From: Massilia sp. H-1
GTDB taxonomy: Bacteria; Pseudomonadota; Gammaproteobacteria; Burkholderiales; Burkholderiaceae_D
Assembly: GCA_024703915.1 (NCBI GenBank)
Contig: CP087969.1
Location: 1,054,001 to 1,118,000 of the forward strand
DNA length: 64,000 nt
Reading direction: 5' to 3'
Part shown: positions 22,745 to 32,442 of the stretch, one piece after another
Layout of the letters: each line of letters begins with the position of its first letter
How positions within the stretch are numbered: position 1 is the stretch's first letter
Notes under the pieces: model-generated
What the model saw: only the letters and a program-made list of their open reading frames with translations
Database searches by the model: none
What the model was told of the DNA's origin: nothing
Translations under genes and position numbers: made by a program

Positions 22745-23853
22745 TCAGGACAGTTCTTTCGCCAGCACGGCAACGATGCGCTCGGCGGCATTGCCATCCC
22801 ACAGATGGGGACGGCGGCCCTGCTTGCCTTCGCCGCGCAGCACCTTGCGCGCCTCGGCGACGATGCGCGCCGGATCGGTACCAACCAGGACGTTCGACCC
22901 TTCGTCGACCGTGACGGGACGCTCGGTGTTTTCATGAATCGTAATGCAGGGCACGCCCAGTGCCGTGGTTTCTTCCTGCAGGCCGCCACTGTCGGTCAGG
23001 ATCACCGTCGCATCCTTCCACAGGTTCAGGAAGGCCATGTACGCTTGAGGGCCGACCAGGGTGATGTTCGGTCCCAGATCGATGCCGAAACTGGCCAGGT
23101 TCGCGCGTGCGTGGATGAACCGGAAAAATGAGCGGAATGTCGGTCGAGATCTCTTTGAGCGCGCAGCATGATACGCGTCATCGTGGCCGTCGTCCACGTT
23201 GCTCGGACGATGCAACGTGACAACGCCATAGCGGCCGTCCTGCGCCTGGCGCGCGGCCTTGAACGGGCTCGTCTCATAGCCCGAGGTGTCAGTCGAGGTC
23301 AGCTTGTCCGCCTGGAACAGGACGTTGTCGACCATGACATGGCCGACATAGTGTATGGCCGAGGCTGGCTTTCCCTCGCGCTCGAGGTGCTTGACTGCCG
23401 ACGGTTCCGTCACGAAGAACCAGTCGGTGATGCTGTCGGTCACGAGGCGGTTGATTTCCTCGGGCATTGTCATGTCGCCGCTGCGCAGGCCCGCTTCGAC
23501 GTGTGCCACAGGAATATTGAGCTTCTTGGCAGAGATCGAACACGCCAGCGTGGAATTGACGTCACCGACCACCAGCACCGCCGCGGGACGCTCGGCAATG
23601 CACAACTCCTCGAACGCGACCATGATCTTGGCCGTCTGCTGGGCGTGGCTGCCGCCGCCCGCCCCCATGAAGATGTCCGGCTGCGGGATGCCCAGCTCTT
23701 CGAAGAACACCTCGTTCATATCGCGGTCATAGTGCTGGCCGGTATGGATGATCTTGAAGGACAGCGCGCTCTGGGCCCGCAAAGCACGCACGATCGGCGC
23801 AATTTTCATGAAGTTCGGCCGGGCGCTTAAGCAACGAGGTAGATCAGTGACAT
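22745..23853 (-). CDS. wecB: UDP-N-acetylglucosamine 2-epimerase (non-hydrolysing)
   Basis: About 370 residues, GT-B fold. Restoring GCCGGC at 23825-23832 joins MSLIYLVAGARPNFMKIAPI, the classic WecB N-terminus, to the rest. Further motifs are KIIHTGQHYDRDMNEVFF, VVGDVNSTLACS, PVAHVEAGLRSGD, MPEEINRLVTD, VVTLHRPSNVD, ILTDSGGLQEE and CITIHENTERP. Internal errors near 23120-23160 change the frame briefly. Makes UDP-ManNAc from UDP-GlcNAc. It is 83 bases upstream of the dehydrogenase start on the same strand, consistent with one operon. Confidence 0.93.
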
Positions 23854-23947
23854 AGCGGAAGGAAATTTATCAAAAGGATAATTATAATGCGAAAATGTGC
23901 GCCAGTGCCCTGCGATTTTCTGGCGTCACCGTGTTTGCCCATGAAAA

Positions 23948-24614
23948 TTACCAAAATGACCAATTTGCCGTCATGACAATCCAAATTCCGAGTACGCCGT
24001 TGGTCACTGCGTGGGCCAGCACGGCCGCCCAGAGCGAGCGCAGGCGCAGGTAAAGCAGCGCATACGCCAAACCGGCGACGATGCTTAAGCCAGCCACAGG
24101 TTGTGTTCGAAACCAAACAGCACGGCCGTGATCACCACGCTGCGCAAGCCCACGCGGGCCGGTTCCACCGACAGGAAATCGGGGTTTTCCAGCCAGCGCA
24201 GCAAAAACGAGCGCCAGAACAGTTCTTCCATGACCGGCACCACCAGCGCCGCGCCGATGATGCGCACGGCCACCAGCAGCCAGTCGGCCTGGTAAGCGGT
24301 GCGCGGATCGAAGCCGGTGGGCGTGCCGATCTGCATCCAGCCTACCGTCAGCGATATCCACAGGAGAAAGACGAGCACACCGGCCAGTACCGAGGCGGCG
24401 CTCCAGGCGGCGCTGACGCGCCACTGGTGCAATTCCGTGTAATGCCGCCAGAACAGGGCCAGGGTGGCCACCACGGCGGCGGTCTTGACCGCATACAGCC
24501 AGCGCAGTTGCTGCGCTTAAGCACCCCTGCCCGCTCGAGCAGCTCGGCAAGCAGAAGGAAGCCGAGGTAGACCAGAAACGGCAGCACCCGTACCCAGCCA
24601 GCATGACTGAGCAT
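23948..24614 (-). CDS. CPBP/CAAX-type intramembrane protease, exosortase-associated type
   Basis: Polytopic membrane protein of about 220 residues with the CPBP (Abi/Rce1-like) metal-dependent active-site motifs: EELFWRSFLLRW (motif 1, EExxxR), FGFEHNLWLAG (motif 2) and VLAHAVTNGVLG (motif 3). It resembles the CAAX prenyl protease-related proteins found next to exosortase loci. Hydrophobic helices start at VLPFLVYLGFLLLAELL. Breaks at 24517-24524 and 24083-24090, both GCTTAAGC for GCCGGC. ATG 24614 is the first start before the conserved hydrophobic segment. The substrate is unknown. Confidence 0.82.
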
Positions 24615-24652
24615 GGGGGCGCCGACTGCCTGATCCCGTTCGGCCACGCGGT

Positions 24653-26556
24653 TTAGCCCTTCGACCTTGCGTCGATCAATTCCCACTTTTCCAGCGCTTC
24701 AAGCAGCAACTGGTCGATTTCTTCGTAGCGGGCGTTCATGCGCTTGGCGTCGGCCGGGTTGGTCTTGTAGAAGTCGGGCGCGTTGAGCTGGGCCGTGATG
24801 GCCGACTGTTCGTCTTCCAGGCTGGCGATCAGGAGCGGCAATTCTTCCAGTTCGCGCTGTTCCTTGTAGCTCAGCTTGGCCTTCTTGGCGGCTTCTAGCA
24901 CCGCAGCAGCCGCAGCGGCTTAGCTTGGCCGCCGGTTTCGGCGCGGCAGTAGGCGCCAGCGCCTTGACACGTTCCCAGTCGGTATAGCCGCCGACGAATT
25001 CGCGCCAGCGGCCTTCGCCTTCGGCGACGATCACTTCGGTGACGACATTGTCGAGGAAGGTGCGGTCATGGCTGACCAGGAAGACCGTGCCTTCATAGTT
25101 TTCCAGCAATTCTTCGAGCAATTCCAGGGTGTCGATGTCGAGGTCGTTGGTCGGCTCATCGAGCACCAGGCAGTTGGCCTAGGCTTGGCGAACAGGCGCG
25201 CCAGCAGCAGGCGGTTGCGTTCGCCACCGGACAGGGACTTGACGGGCGAGCGCGCGTTCCGGGGCGAACAGGAAGTCGCTCAGGTAACTCATCACGTGCT
25301 TGCGCTGGCCGTTGACTTCGACGAAGTCGCTGCCTGGCGCAATGGTGTCCATCAGGCTGGCTTCTTCGTTGAGCTGGGAACGCATCTGGTCGAAATACGC
25401 CACTTCCAGCTTGGTGCCGAGCTTGACTTTGCCGCTGTCGGCCGTTTCCTCGCCCAGGATAATCTTGAGCAAGGTGGTCTTGCTTAGGCGCCATTCGCGC
25501 CGATCAGGCCGACCTTGTCGCCGCGCAGCACGGTGCCGCTGAAGTTGTCGATGATCACCTTGTCGCCATAGGCCTTGGAAACGTTTTCCAGGTCCGCCAC
25601 GATCTTGCCGGAGCGCTCGCCACCGCCCACTTCGAGCTTGACCTGGCCTTGCTGGTCGCGTCGCGCCACGCGCTGCAGACGCAGGTTTTCCAGACGCTTG
25701 ACGCGGCCTTCGTCAGCACGCGGCGCGCCTTGACGCCCTTGCGGATCCACACTTCTTCTTGCGCGAGGAATTTGTCGAATTTGGCGTTCTCGACTTCTTC
25801 ATTCTCGAGCAGCTCGGCCTTGCGGCTCTGGTAGGTCGTGAAGTTGCCCGGGAAGGACAGCAGCTTGCCGCGGTCGAGTTCGATGATGCGGGTGGCGACG
25901 TTATCCAGGAAGGAACGGTCGTGGGTGATGAACAGGACCGAGCCCTTGAAGTCGCGCAGCAAGCCTTCGAGCCACATGATGGAGCGGAAGTCGAGGTGGT
26001 TGGTCGGTTCGTCGAGCAGCAGCACGTCGGGCGCCGAAACCAGCGCCACGGCCAGGGCCACGCGCTTTTGCATCCCGCCCGAGAGCGTGCCCATCAGCAT
26101 GTCGCTTAGCCAGGTTGAGGCGGTCGAGGGTGGTATCGACCTTGTTTTGCATGCTCCAGCCGTCGGTCGCGTCGAGCTTGACCTGCAGATCGTGCATGCG
26201 GTCCATCAGCGCTTCATCGTCGCCCTGGCCGAACTGGCCGGTCAGTTCTTCGTATTCGGCCAGCATGGCCGCCTGCTCGCCCATGCTAAGCGGCCACCGC
26301 GTCGAACACGCTGGTGGCCGGGTCGAAGGTCGGTTCCTGCTCCACGTAGGCGATTTTCAAGCCCTGCTGCTGGACCAGCAGACCGTCGTCCAGCTTGAAA
26401 CGGCCGGAAATGATCTTCAGCAGCGACGATTTGCCGGTGCCGTTACGGCCGATCAGGCCGACGTGTTCTGCCCGTTTCCAGGGAAAATTCCGCGTGATCG
26501 AGCAGCGCGACGTGGCCGAACGCAAGTTGCGCCGACGAAAGAGAGATGACAGCCAT
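24653..26556 (-). CDS. uup: ABC-F family ATPase Uup
   Basis: Soluble tandem ATP-binding-cassette protein of about 635 residues; ABC-F proteins act on the ribosome. Two Walker A sites (GRNGTGKSSLLK and GANGAGKTTLLK, the second split at 25483-25490), two signature/Walker B regions (LSGGMQKRVALA with LLLDEPTNHLD, and VLDEPTNDLD), an inter-domain linker near 25750-25850 and a C-terminal Uup-type coiled coil (AKLSYKEQRELEELPLLIAS) identify it. Breaks are at 26468, 26285, 26105, 25714, 25483, 25250, 25180 and 24918, nearly all GCCGGC-type. Monocistronic on the minus strand, just downstream of a tRNA gene. Confidence 0.93.
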
Positions 26557-26669
26557 AGTGAATTCGAGGTGCAGGGCCCGTTGCGAGGCGGCCAAATTGA
26601 TGAAAGAAGGCAGCATTGTACCGATACTGGGGGCCGGGCACCCATTTTCCTGCCATGGCCGGACGCGCA

Positions 26670-26744
26670 TGGTATCGCCAACAGGAATCGAACCTGTATC
26701 TAAGTCTTAGGAGGACCTTGTACTATCCATTGTACTATGGCGAC
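26670..26744 (-). tRNA. tRNA-Arg (anticodon CCU)
   Basis: Minus-strand cloverleaf with CCA encoded. Acceptor GTCGCCA pairs with TGGCGAT (one G-T closing pair); the D stem is GTAC/GTAC; the anticodon stem AGGTC/GACTT encloses loop CTCCTAA with anticodon CCT; the T arm is ACAGG-TTCGATT-CCTGT. It reads the AGG codon. No integrase or attachment-site duplication is seen beside it. Confidence 0.95.
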
Positions 26745-26852
26745 ACACTCTTGATGCAGCGCGTTATTGTACACGCTTAAGCGCACATTTCAGAATAGTA
26801 TGTTGCGGTGTGCCGCACTGCGCTTTCAATGCGGGCAAACGCCAGGATTCCA

Positions 26853-27077
26853 ATGAAAACTGCGACGCGACGAATTTCCATTATTGCGGCAATGGCCGGG
26901 GCGACCGGCATGTGCGTCGCCATGCTGATGGGCCGTGGGAATACGCACCTGATGCCCGTGGCCGAACTAGTGCTCGGCCGGGCTATGCTCGCTTGCATGT
27001 TCGCGATCGCCGGGGTCGCCGTGTTTTGGGCGATCCCCATCGCGCTCATTCGGATCGTCAGCTATTTTTCTGACTGA
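26853..27077 (+). CDS. putative small two-helix membrane protein
   Basis: An open frame of 74 codons starting at ATG 26853 with a weak AGGA six to nine bases upstream. It encodes a basic N-terminus (MKTATRRIS) and two hydrophobic stretches (IIAAMAGATGMCVAMLM and AMLACMFAIAGVAVFWAIPI) with a short polar loop. I recognise no family. It lies in the 350-base gap between the tRNA and the CHAD gene; if it is not real, that gap holds nothing else I can identify. The GC-rich overlapping frames make chance plausible. Confidence 0.35.
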   Translation: MKTATRRISIIAAMAGATGMCVAMLMGRGNTHLMPVAELVLGRAMLACMFAIAGVAVFWAIPIALIRIVSYFSD

Positions 27078-27094
27078 TTTTCGGCTGCCTGGAC

Positions 27095-28029
27095 TCAACG
27101 CGGCGCCCGCAGCGGCTTGAACTTCTTCCAGACCTTCCCCAGCCTGGCGATTCCCTTCTGTGCCCGCGCGGCCAGGTAGCCCCACACGAAACCGGCCTCG
27201 GCGCACACGCTGTCGTGCTGGCGGGCCAGCCCCACCAGCAGCCGGTCGGCCACCACGGCGTCATTCATTGCGCCCAGTTCATCTTGCAGACTCGACAAGG
27301 CCGCCACGTAGGGCCGCACCCGCCGTTGCAGGAAACAGCGACGAGAAAAATTCGGCCGCGTAGCGTGCGCTTGGCGGCGATGCGCAGGCGGTGCCGCTCT
27401 TGCGGGCCGCCGTCGCGCAGCTTGCGTCCGCGCTTTTCCAGGCGCCGCTGGTCGTCCTCGAGGATGGTGGCGGCGACGTCGGCGGCGCGCATCTTGAGGC
27501 GGGCCTGGCGCGTTACGCTGAGCATGTCGCGCCAGCCACGCCGTTCGCACCAGGCGTCGAGCGCGCTGACCAGCTGCCGATAGCGCGGCGAGGAAACGGC
27601 GGCCGCCACGCGCGCATGCATGGCGGTCGCGCCTTCTTGCACCAGCCGGGTGACCTCTTGCAAGGATTCATCCGCGGGCATGGCGCGCCCGGCGCAGGGC
27701 AAGGTCGATTCCAGCAGCACGTCCCAGTCGCGGGCGGGGCCGAGTTCGCCGCTTAACCAGTCGAGTTCGGCGGACAGGTTCAGCGGCAACACCAGCAAGT
27801 CCTCGAACATGGCGAGCGCCGCGCGCAGGCGGCGCAGGCCGACCCGCATCTGGTGCAGGCTTTCCACGTCGTGAAAGCGGGCTACGCCTTCCTCGTTGGC
27901 AACGATTTGCGCAAGGCAGTTGCCGACTATGCGTTCGAACGCCTGCTCGGCGCTCATGCGCCGGTTCAGCTTGAGCGGCGCGGCCTTGACGGCCTTGGGC
28001 GTCGCGGGAAAAAGTACGGCTGCATCCAT
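27095..28029 (-). CDS. CHAD domain protein
   Basis: About 311 residues forming the conserved histidine alpha-helical domain, which binds inorganic polyphosphate in characterised members. Typical motifs are ESLHQMRVGLRRLRAALAMF (conserved His and Arg residues), LSGELGPARDWDVLLE and RLRIAAKRTLRYAAEFF (the second His/Arg helix). A frameshift at about 27345-27370 separates the last 85 residues, which continue SLQDELGAMNDAVVADRLL. No CYTH domain is attached. It is the last gene after kefF-kefC on the same strand, 28 bases downstream of kefC. Confidence 0.88.
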
Positions 28030-28057
28030 GTTCTTGCCCCCTGCCTGATGATACACC

Positions 28058-29864
28058 CTAGTCCCAGCCGCCCTTGCTGTCGGCCTCCTGTGCGGCGGCG
28101 TCCTGGGCGAACATGTCTTCGAGCTCGTCGCGCGCCTGCTTGGCGGCCGACAGGAACTGCTCCTGGTCCTTGTAGAATGGGTAGATCTTCTCCAGGCCGC
28201 TCAAGTTCCGTTCCCTGAACAGCAGCGCGGCCTGGCGCGCGATAGGCGCCAAAGCCCAGTTCGCGCAACACGGTGCGCCCCAGCATCAGGGCCGATTCGA
28301 AGGTTTCGCGCTCGATGATGGTCACGCCGCGGTCTTTCAGGTCGAACAAATGGCTGACGTTGCGCGCGCGCCCATGATCGGCAAGTCGGGAAAGGCGTGA
28401 CGCACGGCATCGACCAGCTTCCAGGCTGTCGTCGATGTCGTCGATTGCCACCACCAGCGCGCGCACTGGCGGCGCCCGCCGCGTGCAGCAGATCGACCCG
28501 CGTGACGTCGCCATAAAACACCTTGTTGCCGAACTTGCGCAGCAGATCGATCTGGTCGGGATCATGGTCGAGCACGGTGAGCTTGACGCCGTTGGCTTTG
28601 AGCAGACGCCCGACGATCTGGCCGAAGCGCCCGAAGCTTAAGCAATGATCACATGGCCGTCGTTCTGTTCGATCTGGTCGGCTTCGCGCCGCTTGTCGAC
28701 CCGGAAGCGCGGCGCGAGCAGCTTGTCGTGCACGATCAGCAGCAGCGGCGTGCACACCATCGACAGCGCCACCACCACGATCAGGATCGCGCCGACGTTG
28801 TCGGTAAACACGCGCGGGGCCTGGGCCGCCCCGAACACGACAAAGGCGAATTCCCCGCCCTGCGACAACAGGAAGGCGAACAGCGCCTGCTGGCTGCGCG
28901 GAATGCCGATCAGCTTGGCGAGGAAATACAGCACCCCCGTCTTGATCGCCAGGAAGGCGGCGACCAGGCCCAGGATCAGCCAGGGCTGCGCCATGAAGAC
29001 GCCGAAGTCGATCGACATGCCGACCGCGATGAAGAACAAGCCCAGCAACAAACCCTTGAACGGTTCCAGGTCGGTCTCGAGCGCGTGCCGGTATTCGGAA
29101 TCGGCCAGCAGCACGCCGGCGATGAAGGCGCCCAGCGCCATCGACAGGCCGACCCACTGCATCAGCATCGCGATGCCGATCACCAGCAGCAGCGAAAAGG
29201 CGGTGAAAATTTCGCGCAAGCCGCTCTTGGCGATGGCGCAGCAGCGGGGCCGGATCAGGTAGCGGCCGCCGAAGGCCAGCGTGAGGATCACCACGGCGAT
29301 CTTGCTTAAGCATCGCCCCAGTCCATGCCGTCGCCCCGCTCCGACGCCGCGCCCAGCAGCGGCACGATGGCGATCATGGGAATGGCGGCAATGTCCTGGA
29401 ACAGCAGGACCGCGAAGGAACTGGTTCCGGTGGGCGTGCCTTTGAGATTGCGTTCCTCCAGCGTGGCCAGGGCGATCGCGGTCGACGACAGCGACAGGCC
29501 GAGCGCGGCGATCACGGCCACCTTCCAGCCGATGCTTAGGCCAGCATGGCGGCCAGGGCCAGCACCGTGGCCACGCCCAGTACCTGGGCCGTGCCGCTGC
29601 CGAAGATCGGGCGCCGCATTGCCCACAGGCGCTTCGGTTCCAGTTCCAGGCCGATCAGGAACAGCAGCAGGACCACGCCGAATTCGGAAAAATGCAGGAT
29701 GTCTTCGACTTCGCCGATCAGACGCAGGCCCCAGGGACCGATCGCGATGCTTAAGCAATCAGGTAGCCGAGCACCGCGCCCAGGCCGAGCTTCTTGGCCA
29801 CCGGAACGGCGACCACGGCCGCGGCCAGGTAGATCAGTGCATTGAACAGCAGGCTGTGTTCCAT
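28058..29864 (-). CDS. kefC: KefB/KefC-type K+/H+ antiporter with TrkA-N (KTN) domain
   Basis: Monovalent cation:proton antiporter-2 family protein of about 600 residues. The membrane half shows [20 protein letters not shown] (split at 29751-29758), [54 protein letters not shown] and [17 protein letters not shown]. The cytosolic KTN domain starts [18 protein letters not shown] and continues [20 protein letters not shown]; an acidic tail ends it. Breaks at 29751, 29536, 29306, 29240, 28637, 28470-28370 and 28245. It starts two bases after the kefF stop, so the two are coupled, as expected for a KefC with its KefF ancillary subunit. Confidence 0.9.
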
Positions 29865-29866
29865 CG

Positions 29867-30426
29867 TCAGTCCCGTTCGGGTTGAAGGTCGGGCCGGGCC
29901 CAGGCGGTCAGCTGGCGGCGGAAGGCATCGATGTGGGCATCGACCGTCGCATTGTCGACCTTGTGCGCGCCGAACAGGACCAGCGGCGCTTCCCATGCCA
30001 TGCCGCACAAGGCGGCGGTCTGGCGGAACGGCGGCAGATAGTCGTCGAAGGGGCGGCCATGGGCGGCGCCTTCCTGGTAGGCATGTTCGTCGCTGCTTAG
30101 GCCGTCACCACCAGCCAGTAGCGTTTGCTTAGGCCAGGGCCGTGCCGCCCGCGCCGCAGGCCCAGCCGGGCTGCAGCACCTGGTCGACCCATTCCTTGAG
30201 CAGCGCGGGCATGCCGTACCACTGGATCGGGTGTACGAAGACGATGGCGTCGGCTTCGGTCAGCAGCGCCTGCTCGGCGGCGACGTCGATGTGAAAATCG
30301 GGATAGGTTTCGTACAGGTCGCGCACTTGCACGCCGGGCAGCGCGCGCCGCCTCGGCCAGACGGCGATTGACGCGCGACTTGTAAGGCTTGGCATGGGCG
30401 TAAATAACGAGAATTTTTTCGGGCAT
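29867..30426 (-). CDS. kefF: KefF-like NAD(P)H flavin oxidoreductase (potassium-efflux ancillary protein)
   Basis: Flavodoxin-like quinone reductase family protein of about 186 residues. It begins [55 protein letters not shown] and [15 protein letters not shown] (split at 30129 and 30098) are typical of KefF/YheR/MdaB proteins. The end is [11 protein letters not shown]. In E. coli KefF binds and activates KefC; here the stop lies two bases before the kefC start, which supports that role. Confidence 0.88.
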
Positions 30427-30452
30427 TCCCGCGTTATAGCACAGAAACTTTC

Positions 30453-31393
30453 TTATCGGGACAGTGGAGAGCGCGGGACAGGTGCGGGCTGGTTCTGCCC
30501 CGCAATGGGCGGCTGGGCGGAGGCGCCGCCGTTCACCAGATGCACGATGCCGAAGCCGAAGCCGAAGATGGCGACAAACAAGGAGATGACGAGCCCGATC
30601 ATCCACCTGAGCATGTTCCTCAGCTCGGCGTGCAGCGTTTCAAACGCCGTCTTGAATTCGGCACGCAGCTTCTCGGTTTCCGCCTTGAATTCGGCGTGCA
30701 GCGTGTCGGTTTCCGCCTTGAATTCGGCGTGCAGCTTGTCGGTTTCCGCCTTGAATTCGGCGTACAGCTTTTCAAGCTCCGCATTGAATTCGGCGTGCAG
30801 CTTTTCAAACTCCGCCTTGAATTCGGCGTGCAGCTTTTCAAACTCCGTCTTGAATTCGGCACGCAGCTTCTCAATTTCCGCCTTAAATTCGACGCGCAGC
30901 TTCTCAATTTCCGCCTTGAATTCGGCACCCAGCTTCCCGATTTCCGCCTTGAAATCGGCAGCCAGCTTCCCGGTTTCCGCCTTGAATTCGGCGCGCAGCT
31001 TCCCGGTTTCCGCCTTGAAATCGGCACCCAGCTTCCCGGTTTCCGCCTTGAATTCGGCGCGCAGCTTCCCGGTTTCCGCCTTGAAATCGGCACCCAGCTT
31101 CCCGGTTTCCGCCTTGAATTCGGCATGCAGCGTGTCCGTCTCCTCCTTGACTACGGCACGTAGCTTCTCATGCTCCCCCTGAATTCCGAGCGCAGACTAT
31201 CGCGCAGATTATCGAAGCCGCGGTATATTTCTACGCGCAACAGTTCAAGATCGTGCTTCGTTGCCAGCGTCGGCAAGATCGTGTCAAACCGGGTTTCAAG
31301 TATCGTCAGCCGCCTGTCCATATCATCATCATAGGGCGGACCGCCGCTGCCCGCAACGGGGCGCGGTTCATTCGACATGGGCGCTGCGCTCAT
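30453..31393 (-). CDS. hendecad-repeat coiled-coil protein with C-terminal membrane anchor
   Basis: No named family recognised with confidence. Starting at ATG 31393 (GGAG at a good distance), the product has an N-terminal segment DRRLTILETRFDTILPTLAT followed by KHDLELLRVEIYRGFDNLRD, recalling DUF1640-type coiled-coil proteins. After a one-base error near 31180 there are 16 tandem 11-residue units of the type KAETGKLRAEF. A transmembrane helix follows (MIGLVISLFVAIFGFGFGIV) and then a Pro-rich tail ending VPRSPLSR. TAA is at 30453-30455. Charged and apolar positions recur every 11 residues, predicting a long right-handed or straight coiled-coil rod. It lies 26 bases upstream of kefF. Confidence 0.85.
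30621..31148. repeat. 16 tandem 33-bp repeats inside the coiled-coil gene
   Basis: Sixteen exact-length 33-bp units (528 bp). On the plus strand each begins GAATTCGGC or a variant and ends GCCTTG. Units nearest the N-terminus of the product alternate between two nearly identical sequences (LRAEF and LGADF types, a 66-bp higher-order period). Units toward the membrane end have diverged (KAEFEKLHAEF, KAETDKLHAEF), consistent with recent local duplication. Confidence 0.95.
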
Positions 31394-31496
31394 CGTGGTC
31401 TCCGGCGGGTTGGCGTCAGTCTACGCGTCCCCGCCGCGCGCACGATTGCGCACCGCGCCTCAGTTGGCGCAGGTCAAAGCCTCCGAAACGCCTGAT

Positions 31497-32038
31497 TCAT
31501 TTTCGTCTGTCCAGTCCGTCCAGGAAGGCGTTGCCGCATCCGCCCAGGTGGATCGCGGAATCGCTGATCCGTGCCGCGTGCAGCAAGCGTCCCCGGAAGT
31601 AGGCAATGAGTGCCACCAGGATCGCAGCACAGGCGATCAGGGCAAACAGTCCGCCACCCACATCATTGGCGGCCAGGACGATGCTGACGATCGCGGCGGC
31701 CAGCGCGCCCCATCCAAGCAGGTGCACATTGCGGCGCCGCGTGCGGTGAAGTTCGCACAGTCCCACGGCCACACTGGCGCGCTTGCCCGCGATCAGGCCG
31801 ACGATGATGTAGACCAGCGGGCTGAGGAGAATGGTCAGATACCACGCCGGGTGATGCCAGCTGTAGCTGTTTTCCTTGCCCAGTTCGGTTGGCGCATTGC
31901 ACCTGACGCAGCGCTCCGGCACCGCGACCCCGAATGGCACGACCAGCGCGGTTCCGGCACGGTAGCACATGCTGCTTAAGCTTCAATGTCGAGCAAGGCC
32001 GCAGGCGCGGCGTACGGATTGTGCGGCTTGCCCGTCAT
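31497..32038 (-). CDS. small membrane protein with CxxC motif, unknown function
   Basis: About 178 residues. Restoring GCCGGC at 31974-31981 joins the N-terminus [20 protein letters not shown] to the rest. The body has PERCVRCNAPTELGKENSYS, a CxxC that could bind metal; HHPAWYLTILLSPLVYIIVG; and two further hydrophobic helices near GWGALAAAIVSIVLAA and FALIACAAILVALIAYF. The short soluble start followed by a CxxC and membrane helices is common in uncharacterised proteins beginning NPYAAP. The start overlaps the ridA stop (TGATG), so it is translated with ridA. Confidence 0.7.
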
Positions 32039-32432
32039 CACGCCTCCACGATGGCGGTCACTTCGATCTCGACCCGGGCCCGGTCTTCGATCAGGCTTAG
32101 GCCACCTGCACCGCCGTCATGGCCGGATAATGGCGCCCGATGATGTCGCGGTAAGCCTGCCCCACTTCCTTGCTGGCCGCCAGGTACTCCTTCTTGTCGG
32201 TCACGTACCAGGTCATGCGCACGATGTGCTCGGGCTTGGCGTCCGCTTCGGCCAGCACGTCGACCACGTTCTGCAACGCCTGGCGCACCTGCCCTGCGAA
32301 ATCGTCGGTATGGAACTGGCACTGGCCGTCCCAGCCGATCATGCCGCTCACGTGGACGCTGCGGCCGCTGGCCGCTATGCCGTTCGAATAGCCACGGGCG
32401 CGCGCCCAGCCTGGAGGTTGAAGAAAATCCAT
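32038..32432 (-). CDS. ridA: RidA/YjgF family enamine/imine deaminase
   Basis: About 130 residues. Motifs are [50 protein letters not shown] and, at the C-terminus, [15 protein letters not shown], in which the conserved Arg and Glu of RidA proteins are present. One break at 32096-32100 (TTAGGCC after VQVA). The family hydrolyses reactive enamines or imines; members inside aerobic aromatic CoA operons probably deal with unstable amino or imino intermediates. It lies just downstream of the acyl-CoA dehydrogenase gene on the same strand. Confidence 0.85.
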
Positions 32433-32442
32433 GAATACCTTT

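Noticed and set aside
26670..26744. tRNA-Arg as an integration site of a genomic island
   Set aside because: No integrase, direct repeat of the tRNA 3' end or compositional change is seen on either side.
30394..31182. Plus-strand Ser/Ala-rich repeat protein opposite the coiled-coil gene
   Set aside because: The minus strand has the charged 11-residue pattern, a ribosome-binding site, a transmembrane anchor and coupling to kefF; the plus frame is its shadow.
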